Assembly: GCA_019677205.1 (NCBI GenBank)
Contig: JAAMXY010000127.1
Span: 1-64,000, forward strand
DNA length: 64,000 bases
Reading direction: 5' to 3'
Origin: Pinguiococcus pyrenoidosus
Lineage: Eukaryota > Sar > Pinguiophyceae > Pinguiochrysidales > Pinguiochrysidaceae
Both the position numbers and the translations under genes were made by a program. Of the stretch, positions 31,909 through 40,863 are shown in pieces; position 1 is the stretch's first letter; each line of letters begins with the position of its first letter. The notes under the pieces were generated by a model. The model had not been told where the DNA came from and ran no database searches. It was given only the letters and a program-made list of their open reading frames with translations.

Positions 31909-32663
31909 CCTCAGGTGCACTCCTTCGAGGGAAAGAGGCCGGAGAGTACAAGGCTCGGTGCGCCTCCCTCGTCTAGCAGGCGCTCTTGAGCTGTCGAAGA
32001 GAGGATTTGAAAGCAGGGAGAGCGCCGGAGCAAAACGCTTCTGTATAGTCTTCCGCCTCTCCAGATCCGACGCCGACCAGCTGGATGAGGAAGAAGCGTC
32101 TGGGTAAAGCGAGTGCTTCGCTTGAGTGGTTGCCGCGCAGCGCGGAGGCGTGCGGAGAGCGCAGCGCCACAGAAGACGGAGAGCCTCAAAGAGTGGCGCA
32201 CGAAAGAAATCGTTCTGCTGCCGGAGAGATGCTGTCGGGATCGGGAGGGTGTCAGGGCTGCTGACGAAGTATCCCCGTTGCTTTGCCCAAGAGTTTAGCC
32301 CATGAACCGAGAATTGCCCGGCATAAAGCATCCCGGAAGGAGCCCGGATGGCTGCCGGAAGTTGCACCCGTTGTTGCTGGCATCGCATCGGGATCGGATC
32401 AGCTGACGCCCCTCGCGGACGCAGAATCGGTGATGCTATCAGCTGATGCCCCCGCGGCAGCCGAAGCCCTGGGAACAGTATTGATTGTTCTGACAGTAGC
32501 ACGAACTGTTGCGCCTTCTGCTCGAGAGCCTTCGGTGCATCTCAGGGTTTTTGCTTTAGATCGCTTCTGCCTTCGGTTGTGGGTTTTCGGCGGATTTTGA
32601 CGCCTTCGCCTCGTTGGATGCGCTTCGCTTCCTTGCGCCGGCTTTTCTGAAGCACAGCGCAGC
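31909..32663. promoter_or_regulatory. Divergent intergenic region
   Basis: A 755-bp space between divergent starts. The upstream open continuation of the secreted-protein frame runs through it but appears non-coding. No element recognised. Confidence 0.45.
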
Positions 32664-35570
32664 ATGGAGGACGCAAAGACGCTCGTTTGCCTGGCCGCGC
32701 TGTGTCTGCCCAAGACCCGAAAGGCCGCCGACTTCCTAAGAGCTCTGGGCATAGGCCTGGGTTTGGGCTCCAGTGGCGTTCTGGGCGCCATTCCGCTGCT
32801 GTACGATGCGGAGGAAGTGGACGTGTCCATGCTGGAGCGCGCGGAGAGCATGGCAGTGGGGTTTCGCACCGGTCTGACGCGCGAGAGGGCCGTGAAAGGC
32901 CTGGTGACCATTCTGTTGCTGATCTTACGCGGGCCAGAATTGGCTGCTGCGCTCGCACAGGCCGAAAATGACGCTGCGCAAGCCTCCAGCGGCATGGCTG
33001 CGCGGCTGAGAGCCCGTTTGGGCAGAGAAGAGCCCAGCAAGCGCCAGGCGGACTCGGAGCTGCTGAAGATGCTGCGCTTCGACGGCCGAACGTCCGTGCT
33101 GGTGCGGCGGCTGGCGCTTCTCCTGCGCGTCCGAGTGGCCGCCCTGTGCGCGCTGGAGGACCTGGCGCTTCGGCAGCTGCAGCAGGAGAGTCGCCTGCTG
33201 GCAGACGCGAAAGCTAGGCAGGAGGAGGGCCAGGGAAACGAGGACGACGGGGAGAGAAAGACCTCCTCGTCCAGGAACCAGTGGATGCGAGCGGCGAAGA
33301 TCGGCCTCGTGGCCACGGCAGCCGGTGGTATTCTGGCCATCACTGGCGGTCTGGCCGCACCGGCCATCGCGGCGGGACTGGTCGGGCTAGGCTTCGCCGG
33401 CACGGCCACCCTCGCCACCAGCACGACCGTGGCGGCGCTGCTGGGCACCAGCGGCGCCGGCCTGGGTGCCTGGAAGATGACGAATCGTACCCGCGGCGTG
33501 AAGACCTTCGAGTTCCAGGGGATCAACACCCGAAAAAGCACGTCTTACGCCGCGCAGAAGGCGGCAGGCACCGCCGACTCCCCCAGCGAGAATCCGCCGG
33601 ATGAGGATCTGAAGGGAATGACCGTGTACATCTGCATCAGTGGATGGCTGCGCACGGCAGGCCCCCATCCACAGCCTGAGAAAGCGCAGGCGTCTGGCGT
33701 TTTGTTTGGCGAGGAGCACACGGACCCGGCGCAGAGCCCCGACTTCTTCGCACCATGGGGAGCCGAGCCGCCCTTGATGACGCCTTCGACCATCCTCGAC
33801 CGCTTCTACAATGTCGTGGCCCCCGAGAAGCAGCAGCTCGTCCCGTTCATGCTCCAGCGCTACGAAGGACAGGAGGAGGAGATCTTCGACGCGCTTGAGG
33901 AGAAGTATGGCGTGCATCCGAGGCGCCTGGCTCCGCCGCCGGCGAACCCCGACTTCTACGTCACGGGAGGGGATGCCGATGTCCTCCACGCCGTCATGAT
34001 GGGCTGCCTCGCGCGCATTCGTAGCCAAACGCAAAGCACCGCTGCGGCCGCGGCATCACCGAGCGCAGCCGGGGAAACGGGAGCAGGAGCAGCAGCAGCA
34101 GGAGCAGAAGCAGCAGCAACAACAACAACAGCAACAAAAACAACAACGGAAGAGCAGGAGGATCCCCGTGAAGACGCGCCGTTGGGAGAGCAAGCCCAGC
34201 TTCTTCTCTACGACGCGGCACGGCCGTGGGAAAGTGCGCACGAGCTAGTCTCGAGGCTGTCCGAAGCGACCGACGGTCGTGAGGCCGAAGTTCTTGACAA
34301 TCAGGAAGTTGAAGAAGCTCTTCAAGAGATATCGGACAAAATGGAAGCTTCCACCGACGAGGGCGAGGCGACAGCTGAGACTACTGATGCAAGCGAGAGC
34401 GCACCCGTGTCGCCGTCGGAGCCTACGGAGATGACGGAGGAGCTGCAGAGGGCACTGGAGCAAGAGATGGGGGAGATTGACATCGAAGGGTCGCCTCGAA
34501 GTGAAGGTGGGCCCAGCCCGCAAGCGACCTCCGCTGGTGGCGTGACCACGGATGAGACCGTAGCAGAAGAGGAAGTCCGGAATCTGCCGCAAGATGCCAA
34601 GGCCGTCGCCAGCGAAGTGTCGGAGACGTCGTCTTCCGTATGGTGGTGGCGGAAGGAGGTCGCGCACTATGGAGATCAGTTCACGTTGATTTGGGAACCT
34701 GCTCTGCTGCATACGCTGGGACAAAGCTTTGAGGCGCTCATCCGCGAAGGGATCTCCAAGGGCATCACGCACTCGCTCAAGTACACCGTGTTGAATGCCC
34801 TCCTCGCCGCTGTCGCCTGGCCCGTACAAATTTTGAGCTTCCTCTCGTCCTTGGACGAAACCTGGGTCGTCGCGGTGGAGAAAGCAGACGAGGCTGGGAA
34901 GATTCTGGCAGAAGCCTTGATGTCCGGCGCGCACGGTGACCGGCCAGTGGTTCTCGTGGGCTTCAGTGTCGGAGGGCGCGTTGTGGCCTCCTGCCTTGGT
35001 GAGCTCGCGGCGATTGCTTCCGGCAAACGCGCGAATTCGTCCAGACGACGCGCTGCTGAACCGGCCGAAGCGAGTCAAAAGGACGGGGAAGAAGTTGAGG
35101 TCGACTCGCTCTTCGAAGTGATCGAAGAGGACAAGAATCTCAGCAAGCAGGAGAAGCAAAGGCGGCTCCGGGCGGCAACGATTGTTCGCGATGCCGTCAT
35201 CATCGGCGCGCCCGTCGACACGTCCAAGGCGAAATGGGCGATGCGGAGATCGGTCGTGCTGGGGAGACTTGTGAATGTGTACAGCACGAAGGACTGGATC
35301 CTGGCGTTGCTGTACAGATACAAGAAATGGTCCGTCCTCGCACTTGCAGGTCTGCAAGCGGTGCATCTGCCGAGCTCGAGCACGCTGGTGGGGCAAGCGA
35401 CAGGCACTGCAGAGAGCGCGTCGTCCAAGCGCATGCCTTCAATCGAGAACTTCAACGTATCGGACATCGTAGGAGGCCACGACGACTACCCGGATAAGAT
35501 GATGGCCATTCTTCAGCGAATCGGCATCGGGGACGTGAAAGCTGAGGAGCTCCAGTGCAACTACTTCTAG
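32664..35570 (+). CDS. DUF726/TMCO4-type membrane alpha/beta-hydrolase
   Basis: 968 residues, intronless. N-terminal helical region, then a Gly/Ala-rich membrane segment pair (about residues 212-275, including GLVGLGFAGTATLA) and a hydrolase domain split by a long low-complexity insertion (about 455-660, partly Ala/Thr and Glu-rich). The nucleophile motif is GFSVGGR near residue 766; candidate acid and histidine are in YSTKDW near 876 and in DIVGGHDDY near 936, all as in DUF726. WEPALLHTLGQ and IIGAPVD are further family marks. TMCO4/YFD4-type proteins are membrane-associated hydrolases of unknown substrate. The inserted low-complexity part is encoded by GCA/ACA-rich repeats at 34080-34150. 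Confidence 0.86.
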   Translation: MEDAKTLVCLAALCLPKTRKAADFLRALGIGLGLGSSGVLGAIPLLYDAEEVDVSMLERAESMAVGFRTGLTRERAVKGLVTILLLILRGPELAAALAQAENDAAQASSGMAARLRARLGREEPSKRQADSELLKMLRFDGRTSVLVRRLALLLRVRVAALCALEDLALRQLQQESRLLADAKARQEEGQGNEDDGERKTSSSRNQWMRAAKIGLVATAAGGILAITGGLAAPAIAAGLVGLGFAGTATLATSTTVAALLGTSGAGLGAWKMTNRTRGVKTFEFQGINTRKSTSYAAQKAAGTADSPSENPPDEDLKGMTVYICISGWLRTAGPHPQPEKAQASGVLFGEEHTDPAQSPDFFAPWGAEPPLMTPSTILDRFYNVVAPEKQQLVPFMLQRYEGQEEEIFDALEEKYGVHPRRLAPPPANPDFYVTGGDADVLHAVMMGCLARIRSQTQSTAAAAASPSAAGETGAGAAAAGAEAAATTTTATKTTTEEQEDPREDAPLGEQAQLLLYDAARPWESAHELVSRLSEATDGREAEVLDNQEVEEALQEISDKMEASTDEGEATAETTDASESAPVSPSEPTEMTEELQRALEQEMGEIDIEGSPRSEGGPSPQATSAGGVTTDETVAEEEVRNLPQDAKAVASEVSETSSSVWWWRKEVAHYGDQFTLIWEPALLHTLGQSFEALIREGISKGITHSLKYTVLNALLAAVAWPVQILSFLSSLDETWVVAVEKADEAGKILAEALMSGAHGDRPVVLVGFSVGGRVVASCLGELAAIASGKRANSSRRRAAEPAEASQKDGEEVEVDSLFEVIEEDKNLSKQEKQRRLRAATIVRDAVIIGAPVDTSKAKWAMRRSVVLGRLVNVYSTKDWILALLYRYKKWSVLALAGLQAVHLPSSSTLVGQATGTAESASSKRMPSIENFNVSDIVGGHDDYPDKMMAILQRIGIGDVKAEELQCNYF

Positions 35571-36407
35571 AGCTCCCGGCGCGGAGTGCGCGGGCGGGTC
35601 AAGGTGACGTAATCACGCAGGAGAACAGAGAATAGTGAGCGACGAAATCAGTCCTTACGCTTTGCGGCGCCTGCGAGCTTTCTCAAGTTGCCGCGCCTCC
35701 TCTCCGCATTTGTACACTGCTCCCTTCCGCGGCACCAGCGTAGGGACTCCTTCGCACATCTCTTCTTGCCCTGTTTCTTCTAGTCTGCCTGTTGGTCTTC
35801 TTCGTTCCCCTTCGACCGGCCCCGTTTCCCTTTCTTTCCACCCCACCCTATTACAAGTCTTGTCACACTCCATCACACACGACGAAAGGAAATCCTCAAA
35901 CTTGGTTTGAAGGAAACCCATGTACCCATCCTGCTCTGTTGTTGGGGCTACGTACTCCTTCCTCTAACTATGGCGATATGGCAGCTAGCTTTTGTCACAT
36001 ATTCGCAGAAGTTTCCAATTCACCTAGGTCTCTCCAGAGCCTCTGAGAGCGGCGAAGACGATGTGCCGCAGACCTTGGGAATTCATGGCGCGCGCGTCAG
36101 TCGGATCCGGTCCTTTTGCGGGACAGGCAATCACGCACAGCATCCGGTGCGTGACTTCCTCCCCACTTCCCCATAGAAAGTTCTTGACAAGTCACAATTT
36201 CACATATCAAACATCACTGAATAGACTCCAAGAACATGCACGACCTTCTCAACTTGCTCATTACCAGCTGCGTCCTTCTTCCACTTGCATCGGCGCAAGT
36301 CAGAACGTGGCTCGGTGCTTCCAACAAGGGATCATCGAAGGTGGTCACTCACACTCTCCCTCTCGCTCTCTCTCAATAAAAAGGTATGGTGATGCGCAAC
36401 AGTCACC
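35571..36407. other. Intergenic region, no gene recognised
   Basis: An 837-bp gap between convergent genes. It is T/C-rich on the plus strand with short frames only; no repeat of note. Confidence 0.5.
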
Positions 36408-38378
36408 TCACGCGTTGCACGAGTAGCCAAGCCGCAGGCTGTCTCTGGCGGCCTGGAAGAACCTGGGTTTCAGCGCAGAGGTCGGCTCGACCACGAGCCT
36501 CTCTCGGCAGCAGGTCTTCACTTCCGCGCAGAGGTGCTCCAGGTCGGTCTCCCACTTGGCCTGCAAGGCCTTGACGAGCGCCTGGCCGGGGTTGCATCCC
36601 TGCTCCCGCAAGGTCAGCAGCGGTCGCATGCTGAGCACGGTCACGGTGTCCGCGAAGACCCGTGTGCACATGCGCGAGAAGGTGCGGTGGACGATCTCCT
36701 TCGTGAGGCTCTTGGCGCGCAGAAAGCCCTGCAGGAAGCTCTCGGCGACGGTGCGTTGGATCATCGACCAGACGAGGGGAAAGTCCTCTCCAAACCTGCT
36801 GAGGCGCGTAATCGTGTTGCGTATCATCCACCGATGCACACTCTCGACGAACGAGTCCACCGCTTCCTTGCAGCGCTCCAGGGTGGTCATCTCCTTCGAC
36901 AGCGGCTGGAGAATCTCATCGCGTCGGTCCAGCAGGTCTAGCGAGCTGAGCAAAGGGGGGAACTGTTCACCTCTGAGGCGGGCGTCGGTGAGCACGTCCA
37001 CCACCGACTTGCTGATTGCGTCGGTCAGCACGAGCAGCAGAGGCATCATGGCGGCCTTCAGGTTGTCGCGAAGCCGAAGGAACATGCCGTCGAAGGCGTC
37101 TTCGAGATGCTTGTTGTAGCCCCGCTGGACGGTACCGACCAGGCGGACGTTCAGACCCTTCCGCGGCTTCACGGGAATCTCGACGACGCCCGTCGTACTC
37201 CGAGGATTGGTGATCACGCAGGAGGACTTGGTGCGGAACAGAACCTTTCCCTCGGCGACCACATGGACGTCCACGCTGATCGTGAGCGACTGCAAGAAGT
37301 TGTGCTTCGCCGCCAGCGCCAGGCGGAGCTTCATCGACTCGCCGGCGTCGTACAGCAAATAGCGGATGTGGACGTTGTCGAGGCAGAGGTGATCGGGGCT
37401 CCCAGGCTTCTTCTGCAGTCGAACTTCGTCGACGCGCCATGGGGTCAGCTGCGGCCGAGGAAGTGCGGCATCCTTGACGCCGTCGACGTCTTCGCCGCTT
37501 TCGCCGCTAAGCACATCGCTGGCGATGAGATGAAGCTGCTGGTACGTCTTGGACACCAGTGTCTGCATGCGCCACTTCTCGAGGTGATCCAGCAGCGTCG
37601 GCCCCAAAGCTTCCGCCTTGCGCGGCGTCTTCTCTCGGTCGACTTCCTGGCTCTTCTCGACCTGTGGCTCTTCGGGCTCGCCCTGCAGAAACACACAGGA
37701 GGCGCCCGGGCAGCGCACGCGCATCATCAGTGCGGTTCTGGGAGCCACCCGGCGCGGGAAGCACAGTGTGGTGCGCGTGCGAGCAAGGTCGTAGATCCCT
37801 GCAAAGTTCACGTGTAGCTCCATGTCGCCATCCACGTCCGCCACGATGCACACGAACTGGAGGTCCATGTGCTTCTGCAAGAAGCTCGTGACTGTCTTGG
37901 CCTTCTCCCCGGCTTCTCCGGACCCTGTGCGATTCGAGAACGCATCTTCGACCACGCCGCGCGGGACAACCAGGATCTCCGTGTCGCCCACCGCTGGTTC
38001 TTCCTCCTGGCTCAGCGTCACGAACAAGGCCTTGGCGCTTGCATGGGCCGTCGCCTTGTTCGCGAAGCTGTCCAGAAGATGGCCGCAGTCGCTGGCGGCT
38101 CCGCTGCTCTCGTCCGGCTCTTGTCCGGCGGTCTCGAGCGTCACGACGACGCGGCTCTGGCGCTCCTGGCGAAGTCGGAAGAGCACCGGCACGGGGCAGC
38201 GACTGGCGGCGTGGAGATCCGGGAGGCCACAGAAGGTTCCCAATACGGCGGCGGCCGGGTCGTTCTCGGAGCCCAGAACCACCACGGTCGGGGCTCTATC
38301 CGGGACGGTCCCATGACCGTCGCGCTGGCAAAGCTCCTCCAGCTCCGCGAGAGCCGCCCGAAGCTTCGTGCTACTCAT
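36408..38378 (-). CDS. Putative dynamin-like protein with an eroded GTP-binding site
   Basis: 656 residues, intronless. Residues of about 30-70 follow the order of a dynamin G-domain start: a buried strand PTVVVLGS, then VLGTFCGLPDL and CPVPVLFRLR, corresponding to the P-loop, the GLP segment and the switch-I strand. Where the P-loop should read GxxxxGK(S/T) the sequence is GSENDPAAA, so the Lys and Ser/Thr are missing. The rest has mixed strands followed by a long helical C-terminal half (from about residue 430) resembling a stalk. I do not see a PH domain. The dynamin relation rests on this one region and is tentative; otherwise the protein is unrecognised. The codon use and frame look like a real gene. 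Confidence 0.6.
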   Translation of the reverse strand: MSSTKLRAALAELEELCQRDGHGTVPDRAPTVVVLGSENDPAAAVLGTFCGLPDLHAASRCPVPVLFRLRQERQSRVVVTLETAGQEPDESSGAASDCGHLLDSFANKATAHASAKALFVTLSQEEEPAVGDTEILVVPRGVVEDAFSNRTGSGEAGEKAKTVTSFLQKHMDLQFVCIVADVDGDMELHVNFAGIYDLARTRTTLCFPRRVAPRTALMMRVRCPGASCVFLQGEPEEPQVEKSQEVDREKTPRKAEALGPTLLDHLEKWRMQTLVSKTYQQLHLIASDVLSGESGEDVDGVKDAALPRPQLTPWRVDEVRLQKKPGSPDHLCLDNVHIRYLLYDAGESMKLRLALAAKHNFLQSLTISVDVHVVAEGKVLFRTKSSCVITNPRSTTGVVEIPVKPRKGLNVRLVGTVQRGYNKHLEDAFDGMFLRLRDNLKAAMMPLLLVLTDAISKSVVDVLTDARLRGEQFPPLLSSLDLLDRRDEILQPLSKEMTTLERCKEAVDSFVESVHRWMIRNTITRLSRFGEDFPLVWSMIQRTVAESFLQGFLRAKSLTKEIVHRTFSRMCTRVFADTVTVLSMRPLLTLREQGCNPGQALVKALQAKWETDLEHLCAEVKTCCRERLVVEPTSALKPRFFQAARDSLRLGYSCNA

Positions 38379-39734
38379 CCTCCAAGCGGTGGTGTCAAAG
38401 ACTTCTTGCCCTACGCTTCACGCCGCTGCAATCCCTACGCGGCCGAAGAGTGGAGCAAAGCCGACGCAGCGAAAAAAGGAGAAAAGAAGCGGGAAAAGAT
38501 CGGCCCCGGCTGGTGACGTGACCGAATCAAAGTACCTCTTGCAGGAAACATGAATCCCTCACCTGGAAAAGCCGGCCTTTCCTGGCCCCCCCTTACCTTT
38601 GGACCCGATTCAAAATGCATGCTCAGGGGTGGAAGTAAGCCCCACCTGCTGCAGCTTTCTCAGCCCACACGTCTGCACGAAGCTGCTCCACCAGTCGGCC
38701 CTTGGACCTCCAATTCCGCCAACCAGATGTAGCACAAGGACCGTCCGGTGCTTCAGTGAATCACGTGACTCTGAGCTGCCGCACGGAGTTTCACCATTTT
38801 GAACATGGCACAAATTCCTACACACATCGGATCGGGAGTCATGTAGACGTTCTCCCTTCGAGTCTCCCTGGATCGCCCCGAGAACCAATGGGCAATGCGT
38901 AACGGAATCGCATTCTAACCCGCCCCAGGAGATGCCCGTCTTCAGCTGGCCAGGTCCTGCGATCCTGTCACGGGCTTGCTCCAAGCGAAGTAGGCAGCGG
39001 CAATCCTACATCCGAAGCCAGCTAGGAAGCTGCCGAAGTCATCATTGGTAATTCTTGCAGGGGGTTTCCTCCCTTCCTTCCCGTCGTCCAGAAGCGGTCC
39101 TGTACGTAGAGCACAGGGTTCTTACACCAGAGCGGCACTCCCCTTGTGATGTTATAGCACAGCGGAGGGTCTGCCGTTTGCACTCCTTCATCGTCATGCA
39201 GGTGCCAGTGATTGGCGCTAGACATCTTAAGAGGCGCTCGTCAGCATCTCCATCCGCAGGGTGCGAAACCCCTCCAGCAAGTCGAGTGGAGGAAGAGTGC
39301 CATTGGTTCTAGCACTGCCACGACCCCGGCTCGCCACCGTCTGCTTCCCCCGCGGCTAAGGCATGCCCGAGGAGCGCCCCAAGTCCTAGCAGAGCTACGC
39401 ACTTGTACAGCTGCCACGGCCAGGATCCTCCCTGCCCCCGGAAAGAATCGAAGCAGAGGAATGAAAGCTGGCCAAAGAAGCTCGTCAGGCGGTGCAACTG
39501 GCATCGTCGACTCCCTCCAGCGGTTGGGCGGCAACGCGTCGACAGTTCAAGCAGGAAGGGCGGGACGAAGCCAGATTCTGACACCTGACGAAGCTTTGGA
39601 CTCGGCCGAAAAGCCTTATAGCTCTCAACCGAGAAGCCTTCGGCATGATGAAATCTGTGCGGTTCCGACTGAGCACGAAGTCGTGGTAGTGCTACAAGTC
39701 TCGATACGGCGCTCTTCAAGCCGCACCAGCAGCG
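38379..39734. other. Intergenic region with a possible unresolved minus-strand gene
   Basis: Minus-strand frames at 39309-39719 (ending with a hydrophobic helix, KCVALLGLGALLGHALAAG) and at 39022-39225 (with PLCYNITRGVPLWCKN and VQDRFWTTGR) have protein-like composition and could be exons of one secreted protein, joined by a splice near 39226-39330. I could not find a start or a consistent phase, so no CDS is called. Confidence 0.35.
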
Positions 39735-40766
39735 ATGGCCCTTCTCAGACAGACGGAAAGGGAGTTGCTCCCGATAGCCCTCTTCCTCCTGTATTCCCTG
39801 GCGGTGCTGGTGAGTCCCTTGGGCGACAAGAAGGTTGTGTTGCGGAAGTCCTTCTCACCCCCCCGCCTCCTCGCGCGCAGGTGTCCACGGCACATGCTGG
39901 TTGCGAGGCGCAGAACTTCTGTAATGGCCATGGAACTTGCCTTGTCTCGACGGATTCTTGCGCGTGCTATGAAGGTTCGGGCGTCCGAAAGCACCGAGCT
40001 TCCAAGGCGCTGTCTCTCAAGACGAGTGTGCTGATCTCGTAGGCTATGGCGCATCGACCGACGACACGATCTTCAAGCAGCCAGACTGCTCCGCACGAAC
40101 GTGTCCGAAGGGCAAGGCATGGGGCGACGTCGCCACTTCTGCCACCACCGCGCACGCGGAGGTGGAATGCTCAAACAGGTATCGGTTCCATTCCGCATCG
40201 GCGCGCAGTTGTCCAGAAGCTTACCGCAGGAGCGCTGCAGGGGCAACTGTGATCGAAGCTCCGGCAAATGCTCCTGCTTCAATGACTATGAAGGCGAGGC
40301 TTGCAACCGGAAGAGGTGTCCGAACGACTGCTCGGGACATGGCAGGTGCCTGAGCATGCTGGAGTTGGCGTACACCACCGAAGCGTTGCCCCTTCAGGCG
40401 AGCACCACTTCGTACGCGGGCGCAGAGAGGTCGACGACATGGGATCAGAGCATGATCTTCGGCTGCGTCTGCGACTCTTCGTGGCCAGTTGGGCTTGCCA
40501 GCGGACAGCGCCAGGAGCCGGAATGGTTCGGTCCAGACTGCTCGATGCGCCACTGTCCCAGCGGCAACGATCCGGACACCGCAGCGGACGAAACCAATTG
40601 CCAGGGCGTCCGTCCGGCTGGGAGTCCCGACGCGGGGGCGGCGGGCAACCTCTGCCAGGTCGACTGTTCCAACCGGGGAATCTGCAATCACGAGATCGGC
40701 GAGTGCGACTGCTTCACGGGATACCACGGAGAGAACTGCAATCAACGATCGGCCTTGGCAAAGTGA
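39735..40766 (+). CDS. Secreted EGF/tenascin-like cysteine-rich protein
   Basis: Four exons: 39735-39809, 39881-39974, 40043-40178 and 40241-40766; 276 residues. Exon 1 encodes a signal peptide (LLPIALFLLYSLAVL). The mature part has EGF-like loops: CNGHGTC, CSARTCPKGKAWGD, CSCFNDYEGEAC, CPNDCSGHGRC, CVCDSSW, CSMRHCPSGNDPDT and CSNRGICNHEIGECDCFTG. The order CPNDCSGHGxC ... CxxRxCPxGNDPxT ... CSNRGxC is that of a family widespread in oomycetes and algae. The introns (71, 68 and 62 nt) shift frame each time, so the protein is invisible as one frame. GTTCGG is used as a donor at 39975. The protein is probably extracellular; its role is unknown. Confidence 0.85.
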
Positions 40767-40863
40767 TGTCCTGGGAATCTACGCCGCTGCCGGCATGGCG
40801 GATGCTTCGGGCGCCACGGAAGATACGGAGTCAACGACATAGCTGCCGCGGATCGTCCACTCT

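Noticed and set aside
31909-32502. 198-residue N-terminal extension of the secreted repeat protein
   Set aside because: The extension lacks domains, and a clean signal peptide begins at 31908.
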